NCBI RefSeq assembly: GCF_011440305.1
Contig: NZ_JAAOIW010000003.1
Span: 186,001 to 250,000 of the forward strand
DNA: 64,000 nt
Reading direction: 5' to 3'
Origin: Paenibacillus agricola
GTDB lineage: Bacteria; Bacillota; Bacilli; Paenibacillales; NBRC-103111
Shown here in pieces: positions 35,763-44,841 of the stretch. Position 1 is the stretch's first letter, and every line of letters begins with the position of its first letter. The notes under the pieces are model-generated. The model saw only the letters and a list, made by a program, of their open reading frames with translations, made no database searches and was not told the origin of the DNA. The position numbers and the translations under genes were made by a program.

Positions 35763-36128
35763 TCACCATCCCATCTTTGGAAATACATCTTTAAGCTTGT
35801 CATAGGTTTCTAAATATACGTCGTATACTTGCTTATACACCTGCTGATGCTCCAAGTTCGGGATTTGTTCGCGATGGATCCGAACAGTCCTTTGAACCGT
35901 ATCTTCACAGTTACGGTAAACTCCTGTTCCAACGCCTGCCAAGATCGCCGCGCCCAGCGTGGTGGCTGCATCAGAAGAGGGGATTTTGAATACTTTTCCT
36001 GTAATGTCCGCCTTAATTTGGGTCCATAGGACACTGTTGGCGGCCCCGCCGACACTATGCAAGGTATGGATCGGCACACCGTTTTCTCCCGCTGTTTTTA
36101 AATTATGCTGTAGAGCCAGGGCACAGCC
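35763..36128 (-). pseudogene. C-terminal fragment of an FGGY-family carbohydrate kinase
   Basis: Reads LALQHNLKTAGENGVPIHTL, then VGGAANSVLWTQIKADI and DAATTLGAAILAGVGTG, the ATP-binding C-terminal lobe of xylulokinase-type kinases, and ends PKMGW next to the dehydrogenase start. Homology fades upstream near 36128; the N-terminal lobe of about 370 residues is gone. It was probably the ketose kinase of cluster B. Confidence 0.8.
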
Positions 36129-36183
36129 TGCAGGCCGTTGCCTTGTGATACAGCGGTTTTATTCTTTTAACATTTTTTCCTGC

Positions 36184-36233
36184 ATCAAAAAGCAAAACAC
36201 GAGGCTCCATTCACCCCTTGTTCTGCTTTTGAA
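36184..36233 (-). terminator. Terminator after the cluster B GDPD gene
   Basis: On the minus strand TCAAAAGCAGAACA pairs with TGTTTTGCTTTTTGA around an AGG/CCT inner stem. It lies about 30 bp after the GDPD stop and would cut the downstream kinase fragment off from the operon. Confidence 0.65.
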
Positions 36234-36264
36234 ATGCTGTAATGATTCTTAATGCCGATTAAGC

Positions 36265-36990
36265 TTAACCCAAATGCAACTCGGGATGACTTCTGTAGAA
36301 ATCAGCCCATCTTTCCAACTCATTGGTCGTAATCAAAGCGGTCGGATACTTGGCAGCGATCCATTCCATATCGGTAATGGTATCTACCGGCCACGGTCCG
36401 ACTATTATACCCCGCTCCATAATCATTTCCGTATACTCGGCAGTCATCATTCGGATCGGAACACCCAGTAATTCACAACGATACTCTTCCATAAACGGGA
36501 ATACATAAGGCATACTGCAGCTGCTGGTCAATCCCAGTCTAATATCTTGACTCAGCTGCCTAGTTCGGACAATGGAGAAGTGGTCAAAACTAATGATGAT
36601 GCACTGCTCGAATGTATCCGTCCGGCGAATAACCTCCAGCACCTTTTCCTCCAGCCCTGGGTATAAGTCGCCAGCCTGCTTCAATTCGACCATAATGTTG
36701 ATATGGCCTTTGAGTAAACGTAACGTTTCTTCTAACGTTGGGATCGTCTCGATCTCCTTAATGCGGAGACGCTTAAGCTCGTCTAGCGTGTAGTCACGAA
36801 CCATCCCTTTGTTGTCCGACATCCTGTCAACCGTATAATCATGAATAACGACCGGGATGCCGTCTTTGCTCAATTGGACATCCAGCTCTACGTACGTGTA
36901 GGACAGATCTAGAGCCGCCTGAAAGGACGACAACGTATTTTCCGGATATTTGACCGGATAACCCCTGTGGGCAATCCCTTTGATCTTCAT
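36265..36990 (-). CDS. Cytosolic glycerophosphodiester phosphodiesterase (GDPD), cluster B
   Basis: A 241-residue GDPD with AHRGYPVKYPENTLSSF, ELDVQLSKDG (ExD metal site) and HDYTVDRMSDN. No signal peptide, so its substrate must be imported, most simply by the ABC system encoded just upstream. It is highly similar to the orphan GDPD at 29777 and less so to 17369. The binding-protein gene ends 89 bp upstream. Confidence 0.9.
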   Translation of the reverse strand: MKIKGIAHRGYPVKYPENTLSSFQAALDLSYTYVELDVQLSKDGIPVVIHDYTVDRMSDNKGMVRDYTLDELKRLRIKEIETIPTLEETLRLLKGHINIMVELKQAGDLYPGLEEKVLEVIRRTDTFEQCIIISFDHFSIVRTRQLSQDIRLGLTSSCSMPYVFPFMEEYRCELLGVPIRMMTAEYTEMIMERGIIVGPWPVDTITDMEWIAAKYPTALITTNELERWADFYRSHPELHLG

Positions 36991-37079
36991 AGCTCATTCT
37001 CCCCGCTTCATATTTTCTGTAATTCCTTACGCCATTGCCATTTGGTTCCTATTTCGAAGAATGGGCATGGCAGCCGCAG

Positions 37080-38423
37080 CTAGTTCTTCATAATTCTTTC
37101 TGCTTCTTTCTTAAAGCCTTCTAATTGGGTCTCTATATTAGCATTGTCATACATAATGGCTTCCATCACCTTAAAGAAGGCTTGGTCTACCGACGCGAAT
37201 TGAGTATGGTTATTGGTGTCGATCGCATGCTGGAGCTGGTCATAAGCTACCTTGCGCTGCGGCTGTTTCTCCCATAGTGCTTTCATCTCTGGGGATTCCA
37301 CCATTTTCTTGGTGAACGGAAGATAACCAGAAGACATAATGAATTGTTGGGCACCCTTCGGGTCAGTTACCGCCCAGCGAATAAACTCCCATGCCGCCTC
37401 TTTGTTCTTCGATCCCGAGAACATGGCGATGTTCGCTCCTCCGGTCGGTGCCCCGTAGTTATCATTTGCCGGCAGGAAGGCAGTCTCATAATTAAACTTG
37501 ACCCCGTCGATGAATTTACCGATAGTGCCTGTGGACTCCATCAGCATACCGATCTGGCCACTGATAAACATCTGGCCAACGATGTTACCGGAATCTTTAG
37601 CCGCTGGATAGTACAAGCCACCAGTACCTTGCATTTCCTTGAGGAATTTAAAGGCTTTAACACCTTCGCCATTATTGAATCCGATGGAAGTACCTTGATC
37701 GTTAAAGAACTTGCCTTTAGATTGAACAATCATAGCAATTGGATACCAACTCGCAAAAGGCATCGAATAACCGTAACGCTTAGTTGCCCCGTTTTCTTTA
37801 ATGACTAACGCATTCGCAACTTTTCTCAGTTCTTCCCAGTTTTTCGGTACCGCGAGCCCCATTTCATCCAGCATCGTCTTGTTGACATGCAGAAGTGGAG
37901 TGGAACGGTTAAACGGCAGTGCTATCAATTTGTTCTTAAATGTGATGTTGCCCATGAGGCCTGGAGTAAAGTCATCGGTGCTCATCCCGGATTTTTTTAG
38001 ATATGGATTCAGGTCTTCCAGCACCTCAGCATCTGCGAGCAACGGAATGAAGCCGCGTTCAACCATCGAGATGTCTGGCGCGGTTTTGGCTGCAACACCT
38101 TGCTGCAGCTTGGTTAACGTCTCCTCATAACCGCCCTGGAAGGTTCCTACAACCTCAATTTTATCTTGGGATGCATTGAAATTTTTGATCAATGTATCTG
38201 TGTACTCTCCGTTCTTACCGCCCATGGAATGCCAGAACTGCACGGTGATTTTCCCGCCGCTTGTAGCAGGTGCCGCTGCGGGCTGGGTTGCCGCTTTAGG
38301 CTCATCTGCCTTTGGCTGTGTGCCGGTATTCTGCTGGGGCTGTGAAGCACCACCGGAGCAAGCAGCGAGCAAACCTGACAACATCGTTGTTGCTAATACC
38401 ATTCCTGTTACCCTTTTTTTCAT
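37080..38423 (-). CDS. ABC sugar-binding lipoprotein (family 1, UgpB-like), cluster B
   Basis: A 447-residue binding protein with a signal peptide and lipobox SGLLAAC (Cys 18), a Pro/Ala/Gln-rich linker to about residue 55 and a fold opening VQFWHSMGG, as in the cluster A protein. The two are co-linear through the C-terminus, so they are recent paralogues with possibly different ligands. ATG 38423 follows GGAGG; the in-frame ATG 24 bp upstream has no site. Confidence 0.9.
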   Translation of the reverse strand: MKKRVTGMVLATTMLSGLLAACSGGASQPQQNTGTQPKADEPKAATQPAAAPATSGGKITVQFWHSMGGKNGEYTDTLIKNFNASQDKIEVVGTFQGGYEETLTKLQQGVAAKTAPDISMVERGFIPLLADAEVLEDLNPYLKKSGMSTDDFTPGLMGNITFKNKLIALPFNRSTPLLHVNKTMLDEMGLAVPKNWEELRKVANALVIKENGATKRYGYSMPFASWYPIAMIVQSKGKFFNDQGTSIGFNNGEGVKAFKFLKEMQGTGGLYYPAAKDSGNIVGQMFISGQIGMLMESTGTIGKFIDGVKFNYETAFLPANDNYGAPTGGANIAMFSGSKNKEAAWEFIRWAVTDPKGAQQFIMSSGYLPFTKKMVESPEMKALWEKQPQRKVAYDQLQHAIDTNNHTQFASVDQAFFKVMEAIMYDNANIETQLEGFKKEAERIMKN

Positions 38424-38472
38424 AGAAAAACCTCCATTTTCAATCATATAGTTTGTTTAAGAGATCAGGTTG

Positions 38473-39303
38473 CTATTTGATCCCTGAATACACGAATGCT
38501 TTGACAATCTGCTTGGAGCAAAAGAAGTATACAATCAGAATCGGCAGAACCAATACAACGTTTCCTGCCATGATAATGTGCCAGCTGCTGATGCCTTCGG
38601 TATCCCGCAGCATGGAGATCCCTATCGTAAGTGGGCGCACGTCGGACGAATCCGTCATGACCAGCGGCCAGAAATAATCGTTCCAGTGGCTCACGAAGCT
38701 GAACAACCCAATCGTAGCTAGCGCTGGCAGCGACATGGGAATCATAATTTTACGGATAATCGTGAACTCGCTAGCGTTATCCAGCCGTGCCGATTCGATA
38801 ATCTCCTCAGGAATCTGCATGAAATATTGCCGCAGCAGGAAGATACCAAAGGCATTGGTCATAAACGGAACGATTTGAGGCAGAAGCGTATGTATCCAGC
38901 CCCAATCGGCCAGCATCAGGTAGACGGGGATAAAAGTAACCTGACCAGGAATCATAAACGCTAGCAGCACAAAGGAAAAATAGATTTCTTTCCCTTTAAA
39001 CTTGTATTTGGCAAAGGCATATGCGGCCGGAACCAACACAACCAATTGCAACAAAATGACACTTACCGTAACGATGATCGAATTCTTGGCGTAGGTCAGA
39101 AAAGGCCCGGCCTGCATCGCCTCAACGAAATTGCCCCATTGCGGCATGGCTGGAAGCAACGTCGGCGGGAATGTCATGGTCTCATCCATGGTCTGCAGGG
39201 ACGTAGAAATCATCCACAGAAATGGGATAATAAAAATCGCTAGGACTGCTAATTTGAGCAAAAGGCCGATAGCCGTCTTTATATAATTGTGACCAGATGT
39301 CAC
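38473..39303 (-). CDS. ABC sugar permease, MalG/UgpE type, cluster B
   Basis: A 276-residue six-helix permease with the EAA loop EEIIESARLDNASEFTIIRKI. It is very similar to the cluster A permease at 19643 along its whole length. It follows the MalF-type gene by 41 bp and precedes the binding protein. Confidence 0.9.
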   Translation of the reverse strand: MTSGHNYIKTAIGLLLKLAVLAIFIIPFLWMISTSLQTMDETMTFPPTLLPAMPQWGNFVEAMQAGPFLTYAKNSIIVTVSVILLQLVVLVPAAYAFAKYKFKGKEIYFSFVLLAFMIPGQVTFIPVYLMLADWGWIHTLLPQIVPFMTNAFGIFLLRQYFMQIPEEIIESARLDNASEFTIIRKIMIPMSLPALATIGLFSFVSHWNDYFWPLVMTDSSDVRPLTIGISMLRDTEGISSWHIIMAGNVVLVLPILIVYFFCSKQIVKAFVYSGIK

Positions 39304-39344
39304 CGATTGCGCCCTCCTCTTATTTCCCCGTTTTTATCGGTCGT

Positions 39345-40223
39345 TTATTGGTAATGTACTTTCTTGGCCAGCATTCGGAAGTAGACGAAGGTCAGCACCC
39401 CAATAATCGCCATTAGAACTACCCCGGTAGCTGAAGCATAACCGATATTGTTTGACCTAAATTCATAGATATAATAAACGATCGTCAAGGTCGAATCATT
39501 GGGACCGCCTCCGGTCATGATCCTTATGGTGTCAAACACCTTGAAGGAACCGATCGTCATAATGATCAGTATGAAAAACAGTTGTGGTGAAATCATCGGC
39601 AACGTAATCTTGTAGAACACCTTGAACTTACTTGCGTTATCCAGTGCGGCTGCCTCATAGATGCTAGGTGATATACCTTGCAGCGCCGCCACAATAATTA
39701 AGGTGTAGTAACCGACATTATGCCATACGGAAACGATAATTACCGACATCATGGAGCTACTGGAGCTTTGCAGCCACCTGGACGGCGGCAAACCAAACGC
39801 CTTGAGCAAGAAGTTCAGCATGCCGTGGTTCGGTTCCATTAACAGCATCCACACCAGCGCAATCGACACGATGGAAATGATATGCGGTGTGAAAAGCCCA
39901 GCTTGCACAATCGCATTGAAACGTGTTTTTTTGCTAAGCCATATCGCTATTAGCATCGATAGAAGTACCGTAAGCACGACTGTTGATATGGTGTAAATCG
40001 CCGTGTTGGTAAGTGCCAGATAGAAATCATCGCGCGTGAAAAGCTCTGTGTAGTTGTCCGTCCCAATGAATTTGCTTTTGTCTTTATTCAACAAGTTGTA
40101 CTTGTAGAAGCTTAACTTAATTAAATAGAAGACCGGGTAGATGACAAACAGGATGATACCGGCCATAGCGGGCATGATCATGGCATGCGGACGGATCGAT
40201 TCCCAGATCCTTCTTTTATCCAT
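39345..40223 (-). CDS. ABC sugar permease, MalF/UgpA type, cluster B
   Basis: A 292-residue six-helix permease with SIYEAAALDNASKFKVFYKI and GGGPNDSTLTIVYYIY. Same length as its cluster A counterpart at 20512. Its start overlaps the ATPase gene end by 8 bp, indicating coupled translation. Confidence 0.9.
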   Translation of the reverse strand: MDKRRIWESIRPHAMIMPAMAGIILFVIYPVFYLIKLSFYKYNLLNKDKSKFIGTDNYTELFTRDDFYLALTNTAIYTISTVVLTVLLSMLIAIWLSKKTRFNAIVQAGLFTPHIISIVSIALVWMLLMEPNHGMLNFLLKAFGLPPSRWLQSSSSSMMSVIIVSVWHNVGYYTLIIVAALQGISPSIYEAAALDNASKFKVFYKITLPMISPQLFFILIIMTIGSFKVFDTIRIMTGGGPNDSTLTIVYYIYEFRSNNIGYASATGVVLMAIIGVLTFVYFRMLAKKVHYQ

Positions 40224-41268
40224 GATTCTGCCCTCTCAACACCTTCAAGTAGTCGACAAATCGGGGATCGTTCCTGTCTATGCGATTTTCATCGGCCCCG
40301 AAGAAGTAGATTTTAGCATCGTCAACCCCAAGATATACGTACTGGTCTACGGAAAACAGATCATCCGTACATTTAACCATGAACGTGTGGTGGTCGCTTT
40401 TCACTTGATAGATCGTTTCGGAGCCAAGCATTTCCCTTGTGGCAATCGTCCCACGAACGGTAAAATGTGCCCCCTGCGGCTCGACCGACAGGATGGCGCT
40501 CTCCGGGCGGAAACCGAATTTCACCCCATCTGCACCAAGGTCGCTCACATTCATAGGTGGGCCACCAACAAACTGTGCGGTAAACAGGTTGTTGGGCTGG
40601 CGGTAAATGACATCAGGGGGAGCCTCTTGCTGGATCTTCCCTTTATTCATCAGCACGATCGTGTCGGCCATGGACATCGCCTCCACTTGGTCGTGGGTGA
40701 CGTAGACAAAAGTCGCACCTAGTTTTTTGTGCATTTCAATCAATTCAATGCGCATCTGCACCCGGAGCTTGGCGTCCAAATTGGACAATGGCTCATCCAT
40801 CAAGAAAACGGATGGTTTCTTCACCATGGCCCGCGCCAAAGCAACACGCTGGCGTTGCCCACCCGACAAGGTGGATGGCTTACGGTCCAGATAGTCACGC
40901 AATCCGACCGTATCGCTGATGGTCTCCACCAGATGGGTCCTTTCCTCTTTGCCAACCTTATTGTTCTTCAAACCGAATTCGATGTTCTCCCGTACGGACA
41001 TCGTGGGGTAAATGGCATAGTTTTGGAACACCATGGCCACGCCCCTTTGGCCGGGAGCGATGCGAGTTACGTCTTTGCCATCAATAAGCACCGACCCCGA
41101 CGTTTGGGGATCAAGCCCAGCGATCATCCGCAACAGCGTCGTTTTCCCGCAGCCTGAGGGACCTACCAATACGGTAAATTTGCCGTGTTCGATTTTTAAA
41201 TTGAGATCTTTAATGACAATACTTTCGCCAAACGACTTCGTCACTTTCACAAATTCTATGGATGCCAA
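40216..41268 (-). CDS. ABC transporter ATPase, UgpC/MalK type, cluster B
   Basis: A 350-residue ATP-binding subunit with Walker A GPSGCGKTT, Q loop FQNYAIYP, signature LSGGQRQR, Walker B VFLMDEPLSN and H loop VTHDQ, plus a regulatory C-terminal domain. I use TTG 41268, 7 bp after GGGGGG, giving the same MASIEF-type N-terminus as the cluster A protein, which also starts at TTG. It begins 23 bp after the HAD phosphatase gene. Confidence 0.92.
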   Translation of the reverse strand: MASIEFVKVTKSFGESIVIKDLNLKIEHGKFTVLVGPSGCGKTTLLRMIAGLDPQTSGSVLIDGKDVTRIAPGQRGVAMVFQNYAIYPTMSVRENIEFGLKNNKVGKEERTHLVETISDTVGLRDYLDRKPSTLSGGQRQRVALARAMVKKPSVFLMDEPLSNLDAKLRVQMRIELIEMHKKLGATFVYVTHDQVEAMSMADTIVLMNKGKIQQEAPPDVIYRQPNNLFTAQFVGGPPMNVSDLGADGVKFGFRPESAILSVEPQGAHFTVRGTIATREMLGSETIYQVKSDHHTFMVKCTDDLFSVDQYVYLGVDDAKIYFFGADENRIDRNDPRFVDYLKVLRGQNHG

Positions 41269-41291
41269 GGGCAATCCCCCCTCACACTTGT

Positions 41292-41960
41292 CTATTGATG
41301 AGCCAGTAAAGCTGATACCACTTCAGTCAGTTCCATATCAGCCATCGAGTTCATCCTCATATGATAACCGTCAAATGAAAATGTTGCTGTAATGGAATTA
41401 GGGACGATTACACAGTATAAGCCAGCTGCCATGGCCGCCCTCGCACCATTAGGCGAATCCTCAAAGGCAACCGCTTTGGAAGGGGATACTCCCAATCCGG
41501 CTACCGCCTGGAGATACAGCTCCGGATCCGGCTTTACCTTAGCGACATCGTCCGCCGTGCGGATGCAGGAGAAATAATGCAGCAGCCCGAACCGCTGCAA
41601 GTATCCTTCCACCCAGCTTCTGGTCGAGCTGGAAGCTAGACCGATCTTCAAGCCTTGCTCCATTGCCGATTGCAAATAAGCTTCCACACCTGGACGGACC
41701 GTTCGTTCTTGCATAATCAATGAATGCTTGGATTCCGTAAGCGCTTTAATGGCAACTAAATCTATTGGTTTTTGTAAGACTTGCTCCAAATAATCATATG
41801 GATTAAAAACATCATGACTGGCCCCCACACAGCGCGACCACATCTCTAGGGGCAGCACAGCCCCGTGCTCTTGAAAAATTTCAGCTAAAGCTTCGTACCA
41901 CGCACTCTCTGTATCTACAATTAGTCCGTCAAAATCAAACACAACTGCCTCGATAGTCAT
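41292..41960 (-). CDS. HAD-superfamily sugar phosphatase / beta-phosphoglucomutase-like
   Basis: A 222-residue HAD enzyme with the cap domain of the beta-phosphoglucomutase/sugar-phosphatase subfamily. Seen: nucleophile motif VVFDFDGLIVDTE at residues 5-17, LASSST near 110 (motif II), KVKPDPELYL near 142 (motif III Lys) and AFEDSPNGARAA near 163 (motif IV). ATG 41960 follows GGGGAG. Placed between the PfkB kinase and the transporter, it could dephosphorylate or isomerise a sugar phosphate of this pathway; the exact substrate is unknown. Confidence 0.85.
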   Translation of the reverse strand: MTIEAVVFDFDGLIVDTESAWYEALAEIFQEHGAVLPLEMWSRCVGASHDVFNPYDYLEQVLQKPIDLVAIKALTESKHSLIMQERTVRPGVEAYLQSAMEQGLKIGLASSSTRSWVEGYLQRFGLLHYFSCIRTADDVAKVKPDPELYLQAVAGLGVSPSKAVAFEDSPNGARAAMAAGLYCVIVPNSITATFSFDGYHMRMNSMADMELTEVVSALLAHQ

Positions 41961-42154
41961 GACTTTTCTCCCCATATACGTTATTAAGCTGCATTCTGGC
42001 TCATCCGGCAGAGACTGAAGATCTACAGGTACAACCGGCGCACAAACAGCGTCCATCCCAATCAACCGTAGCCACGAACCAATTGGCCTTGCTAGCCATA
42101 CCTACGGCGTACATCCTATCACCCCCTCAAAAGAATAATCAAGCTATTTAGTGT

Positions 42155-43102
42155 CTAAAGATGTTTAATTGTAACTTGTTTAAACATCTCTTTCACTCCG
42201 ACAACACTCAAATGACCCGCTATCGGATATAGAGCGTTGGAAGCTGCGGCCGCTGTCCCCCATGCAACCGCTTCGATCAGCTTGCATGATGACGGCTTTT
42301 CCCCAAGAAGATCGAGGTAGTTAGCCATACCGCCCACAAGAGCGTCACCACAACCTACCGTATTCACTACTTCGATCTTCGGTGGAAGAACCTGGCATAC
42401 CCAGTTCTCGGATACAACAAGCGAGCCATCTTTGTCCAAAGAAACGACAACCAATTCCACACCCTTGTTAATAACACTCCGAGCCGCAATGATAGCGCTT
42501 TCAATCGAACTGGACTGCTTACCGGTTAATAAAGCCAGCTCATCCCTATTGGGCTTGCATATAAAGGGAGCGCTCTCAATCCCGTAGAATAAACTGTCAC
42601 CGCTCGAATCCAAAATGGTAAGGGCGCCCGCGGCCTTTGCGGTTTGAATAAGTTTTGCATAAGCATTAGTGGAAAGTCCTCTCGGCAAGCTGCCCGAGAA
42701 ACATACCACGCTGCTCTTATCAGCCAACGTCTTTGCTCTAGCCTGTAGCTCTTCCCAATCAGCCAGATTAACCTCTGGTCCTGGCTCCAGAATCTCCGTC
42801 TGCGTTCCCTTGCTTCGGTCAATGATATTAAATGCCTCCCGCGTTTGGCCGGTTATCCACACCGGATCGCTTGTGATCCCCCTTTTCAGCAGTTGCTTGT
42901 GGACAAATTGCCCCGTATCCCCTCCAAGAAAACCGGAAGCAATAACATCAGAACCTAATAAATGCGCTACTTTGGCAACATTATTTCCTTTGCCCCCAGG
43001 TTCAGTTATAACCTCTCCGACCCTGTTTACCTTATCAACTTGAAAATTATCAACATAATGAACTTTATCTACAGCAGCATTTAACGTAAATGTTGAAATC
43101 AT
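42155..43102 (-). CDS. 1-phosphofructokinase / tagatose-6-phosphate kinase-like PfkB kinase
   Basis: A 315-residue hexose-phosphate kinase of the FruK/LacC group. Seen: TFTLNAAVDKVHYVD at the N-terminus, EPGGKGNNVAKVAHLLG near residues 34-50, CFSGSLPRG near 133 and the anion-hole motif NTVGCGDALVGGMA near 247. LacC and FruK share all these; tagatose-6-phosphate would fit with a GatD-like dehydrogenase in the same cluster. It is the first gene of cluster B, behind a strong promoter (43410-43438) with a 300-base leader carrying three repeats. GGAGG precedes the ATG. Confidence 0.85.
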   Translation of the reverse strand: MISTFTLNAAVDKVHYVDNFQVDKVNRVGEVITEPGGKGNNVAKVAHLLGSDVIASGFLGGDTGQFVHKQLLKRGITSDPVWITGQTREAFNIIDRSKGTQTEILEPGPEVNLADWEELQARAKTLADKSSVVCFSGSLPRGLSTNAYAKLIQTAKAAGALTILDSSGDSLFYGIESAPFICKPNRDELALLTGKQSSSIESAIIAARSVINKGVELVVVSLDKDGSLVVSENWVCQVLPPKIEVVNTVGCGDALVGGMANYLDLLGEKPSSCKLIEAVAWGTAAAASNALYPIAGHLSVVGVKEMFKQVTIKHL

Positions 43103-43306
43103 AAATTACGACCTCCAAATGTCTAGAAATAGCCAGTTTTGCGAGCGGAAGAGGCATGCCACGATGATCTGTTTCAGAGAAATGGCCTACGGTTTTGATA
43201 TGCCCAATATGCTCTCGACCCATTCTTATGAATCCAAGACTCGTAAACTTTATACTTGTTATAGATTTTTATAAACCTTTCATTTAGAATGCTTTCGAAT
43301 TTCCCT

Positions 43307-43395
43307 AACTTACGTATACAACGATTTTATATTCACTAAACTTACGTTTACAACTATTTTATATTTATTTAACTTACGTATATAATCGTTTTATT
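43307..43395 (-). repeat. Three direct repeats with an exact 32-bp period in the cluster B leader
   Basis: On the plus strand copies begin AACTTACGTATACAACG (43307), AACTTACGTTTACAACT (43339) and AACTTACGTATATAATCG (43371), each followed by TTTTAT-like sequence. The period is 32 bp, about three helical turns, so all face one side of DNA. They lie just downstream of the predicted start point, suitable for a repressor that blocks transcription. The binder is unknown; the DeoR regulator at 33798 is the obvious candidate. Confidence 0.8.
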
Positions 43396-43409
43396 TCGTT
43401 TATATTATC

Positions 43410-43438
43410 ATAATAGTTTGTGCAACGTTTCTTGTCAA
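43410..43438 (-). promoter_or_regulatory. Strong sigma-A promoter of cluster B
   Basis: Minus strand TTGACA (43438-43433), 17 bp spacer, TATTAT (43415-43410). The predicted start near 43403 gives a leader of about 300 bases containing the phased repeats. No other promoter as good is seen before the kinase. Confidence 0.75.
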
Positions 43439-43479
43439 TCAAAAAATATTTATTTTGTGGCTCAACCTCAGAATCAGTT

Positions 43480-43625
43480 CTTGACGATAACCAACCGGAT
43501 GAATGAGGAGTAATGGACGGCATTATGGACCGTAGGGCCGTTATATCTGGACGAGATGGCCTATGGGGAGTTTAGCGGACATAGGGTCCCTTAATCTCAC
43601 GTCCATGTGGTTTGTCAAACTATAG
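43480..43625. repeat. GC-richer non-coding segment with imperfect palindromic units
   Basis: Between AT-rich flanks lie repeated half-sites such as GGACGGCATTATGGACCGTA, GGCCTATGG, GCGGACATAGGGTCC and CACGTCCATG, with GGAC and GTCC in both orientations. There is no open frame of note. It looks like a dispersed palindromic intergenic element; copies elsewhere cannot be checked here. The rest of 43626-43810 is AT-rich without a gene. Confidence 0.35.
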
Positions 43626-43810
43626 GGTTCAGACTTATGTCTCTTGTAAACTTACCCAAACAAAAAAAGCTGAAACCACAAATCCATCATTGGATGAGGA
43701 ATCAACCCTTTTTGTTTTTATTTGACCAAAGTTTTAATCAAATATATTTATATGAACTTTATGTCGTAAGGAGTTTTCATATAAAAAAAACGCGCAAAGC
43801 ATTTCGCACT

Positions 43811-44830
43811 TTATGATGATGCCAAAACACGGCGAAACCAATCGTAAGCTAACCTACCCGATATTTCATGCTTACCATCGAATAGGTCTAATTCCAAATT
43901 GTCAACGGCACCCAATAAATGATAAATGTTTTGAAGCTTCTCATACGCCTCCTTGGTAGCGTGAACGGGGAAAATCGGGTCTCGCGTTCCCGCTTCAATC
44001 AGCAAAGGCTTAGGGGCGATCAGGCTAATCAGATCAGGCATTTCCGCAACAATTGACAACCCAGGGACGTAATTGTCCACACAATGATGCATGGATAAAA
44101 TACTGGCTTGGAAGGTGTTGGTGAACCCGCTTACGACGGCGGCAGAAATCCGATCATCTATGGCGGTCGCAAACGAGCAGACAAGGCCTCCACCAGAAAT
44201 GCCCATACATCCGATACGCTCCGCGTCAACATCTTCGCGCGTAAGTAGATAGTCCACACATCGCAGCGTCTCAAAAACTCGATACCCCGCCATCGTTTGG
44301 CCTATTGCCAGGAGAAAGGTAGATAACCTATGGCAGGAGTTCGCTGCCTGGGCATCCTCTTGGAGCTTACGGTCTCCAAATCCGAACAACTCGGGCGCAA
44401 TGGTAAGAAAGCCTTGATTGACAAGCTCGACGGCAAAATCCTTTTGGTACCCTGGATCTCCCGTTTTTTTCGTGCCATCGGGATTTAGACCCACTATATC
44501 CTTACTACCGTATCCGTGACCGTGACAGGCGATAACCGCTCCAAGAAGGCCTTTGCTTTCTTTTGGGATAAGGACATAGATGGGCATATAGAGCCGTGGA
44601 TAGGTCTGAATTTGAATGCGCTGACGGATATACGTTCCGCAGTCTTCCGATTCGAGCAGAACCGGTGAAAGACTTGGTACCTCAACGGGAAAACCGCCTA
44701 ACCGTTCAACCAACTGTTTCCGTAAACGCCCTCTCCAATCCTCCCATTCCAGTTGCGAGTCCGCACGAAAGCTTTCAACGGGACGCACGCTTTCATATAA
44801 ATGCTTAAGATACTCATCCGGGTTCCACAC
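43811..44830 (-). CDS. Alpha/beta hydrolase (acetyl-xylan-esterase / dienelactone-hydrolase type)
   Basis: A 339-residue cytosolic hydrolase. Seen: the oxyanion-side IACHGHGYG near residue 98, the nucleophile elbow GCMGISGGG near 215 (Ser), a charge-relay Asp in EAGTRDPIFP near 286 and catalytic His in DGKHEIS near 323. No signal peptide, so it probably acts on an imported ester or lactone. It starts at GTG 44830, 12 bp after GGAGGG; the stop of a small upstream reading frame overlaps this ribosome site. Confidence 0.8.
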   Translation of the reverse strand: MWNPDEYLKHLYESVRPVESFRADSQLEWEDWRGRLRKQLVERLGGFPVEVPSLSPVLLESEDCGTYIRQRIQIQTYPRLYMPIYVLIPKESKGLLGAVIACHGHGYGSKDIVGLNPDGTKKTGDPGYQKDFAVELVNQGFLTIAPELFGFGDRKLQEDAQAANSCHRLSTFLLAIGQTMAGYRVFETLRCVDYLLTREDVDAERIGCMGISGGGLVCSFATAIDDRISAAVVSGFTNTFQASILSMHHCVDNYVPGLSIVAEMPDLISLIAPKPLLIEAGTRDPIFPVHATKEAYEKLQNIYHLLGAVDNLELDLFDGKHEISGRLAYDWFRRVLASS

Positions 44831-44841
44831 AAAAGACCCTC

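Noticed and set aside
43103-43260. A minus-strand reading frame in the cluster B leader (MGREHIGHIKTVGHFSE type).
   Set aside because: No ribosome site, overlap with the kinase start and no recognisable family; likely chance within the leader.
43307-43395. The three 32-bp repeats as a tiny CRISPR array.
   Set aside because: The repeated core is only about 16 bp, the intervening sequence is also similar between copies, and no cas genes are present.
43781-43812. A terminator after the alpha/beta hydrolase gene.
   Set aside because: There is a T run on the minus strand, but the flanking GTGCGAAA and TTTGCGCG do not pair beyond three A-T pairs.
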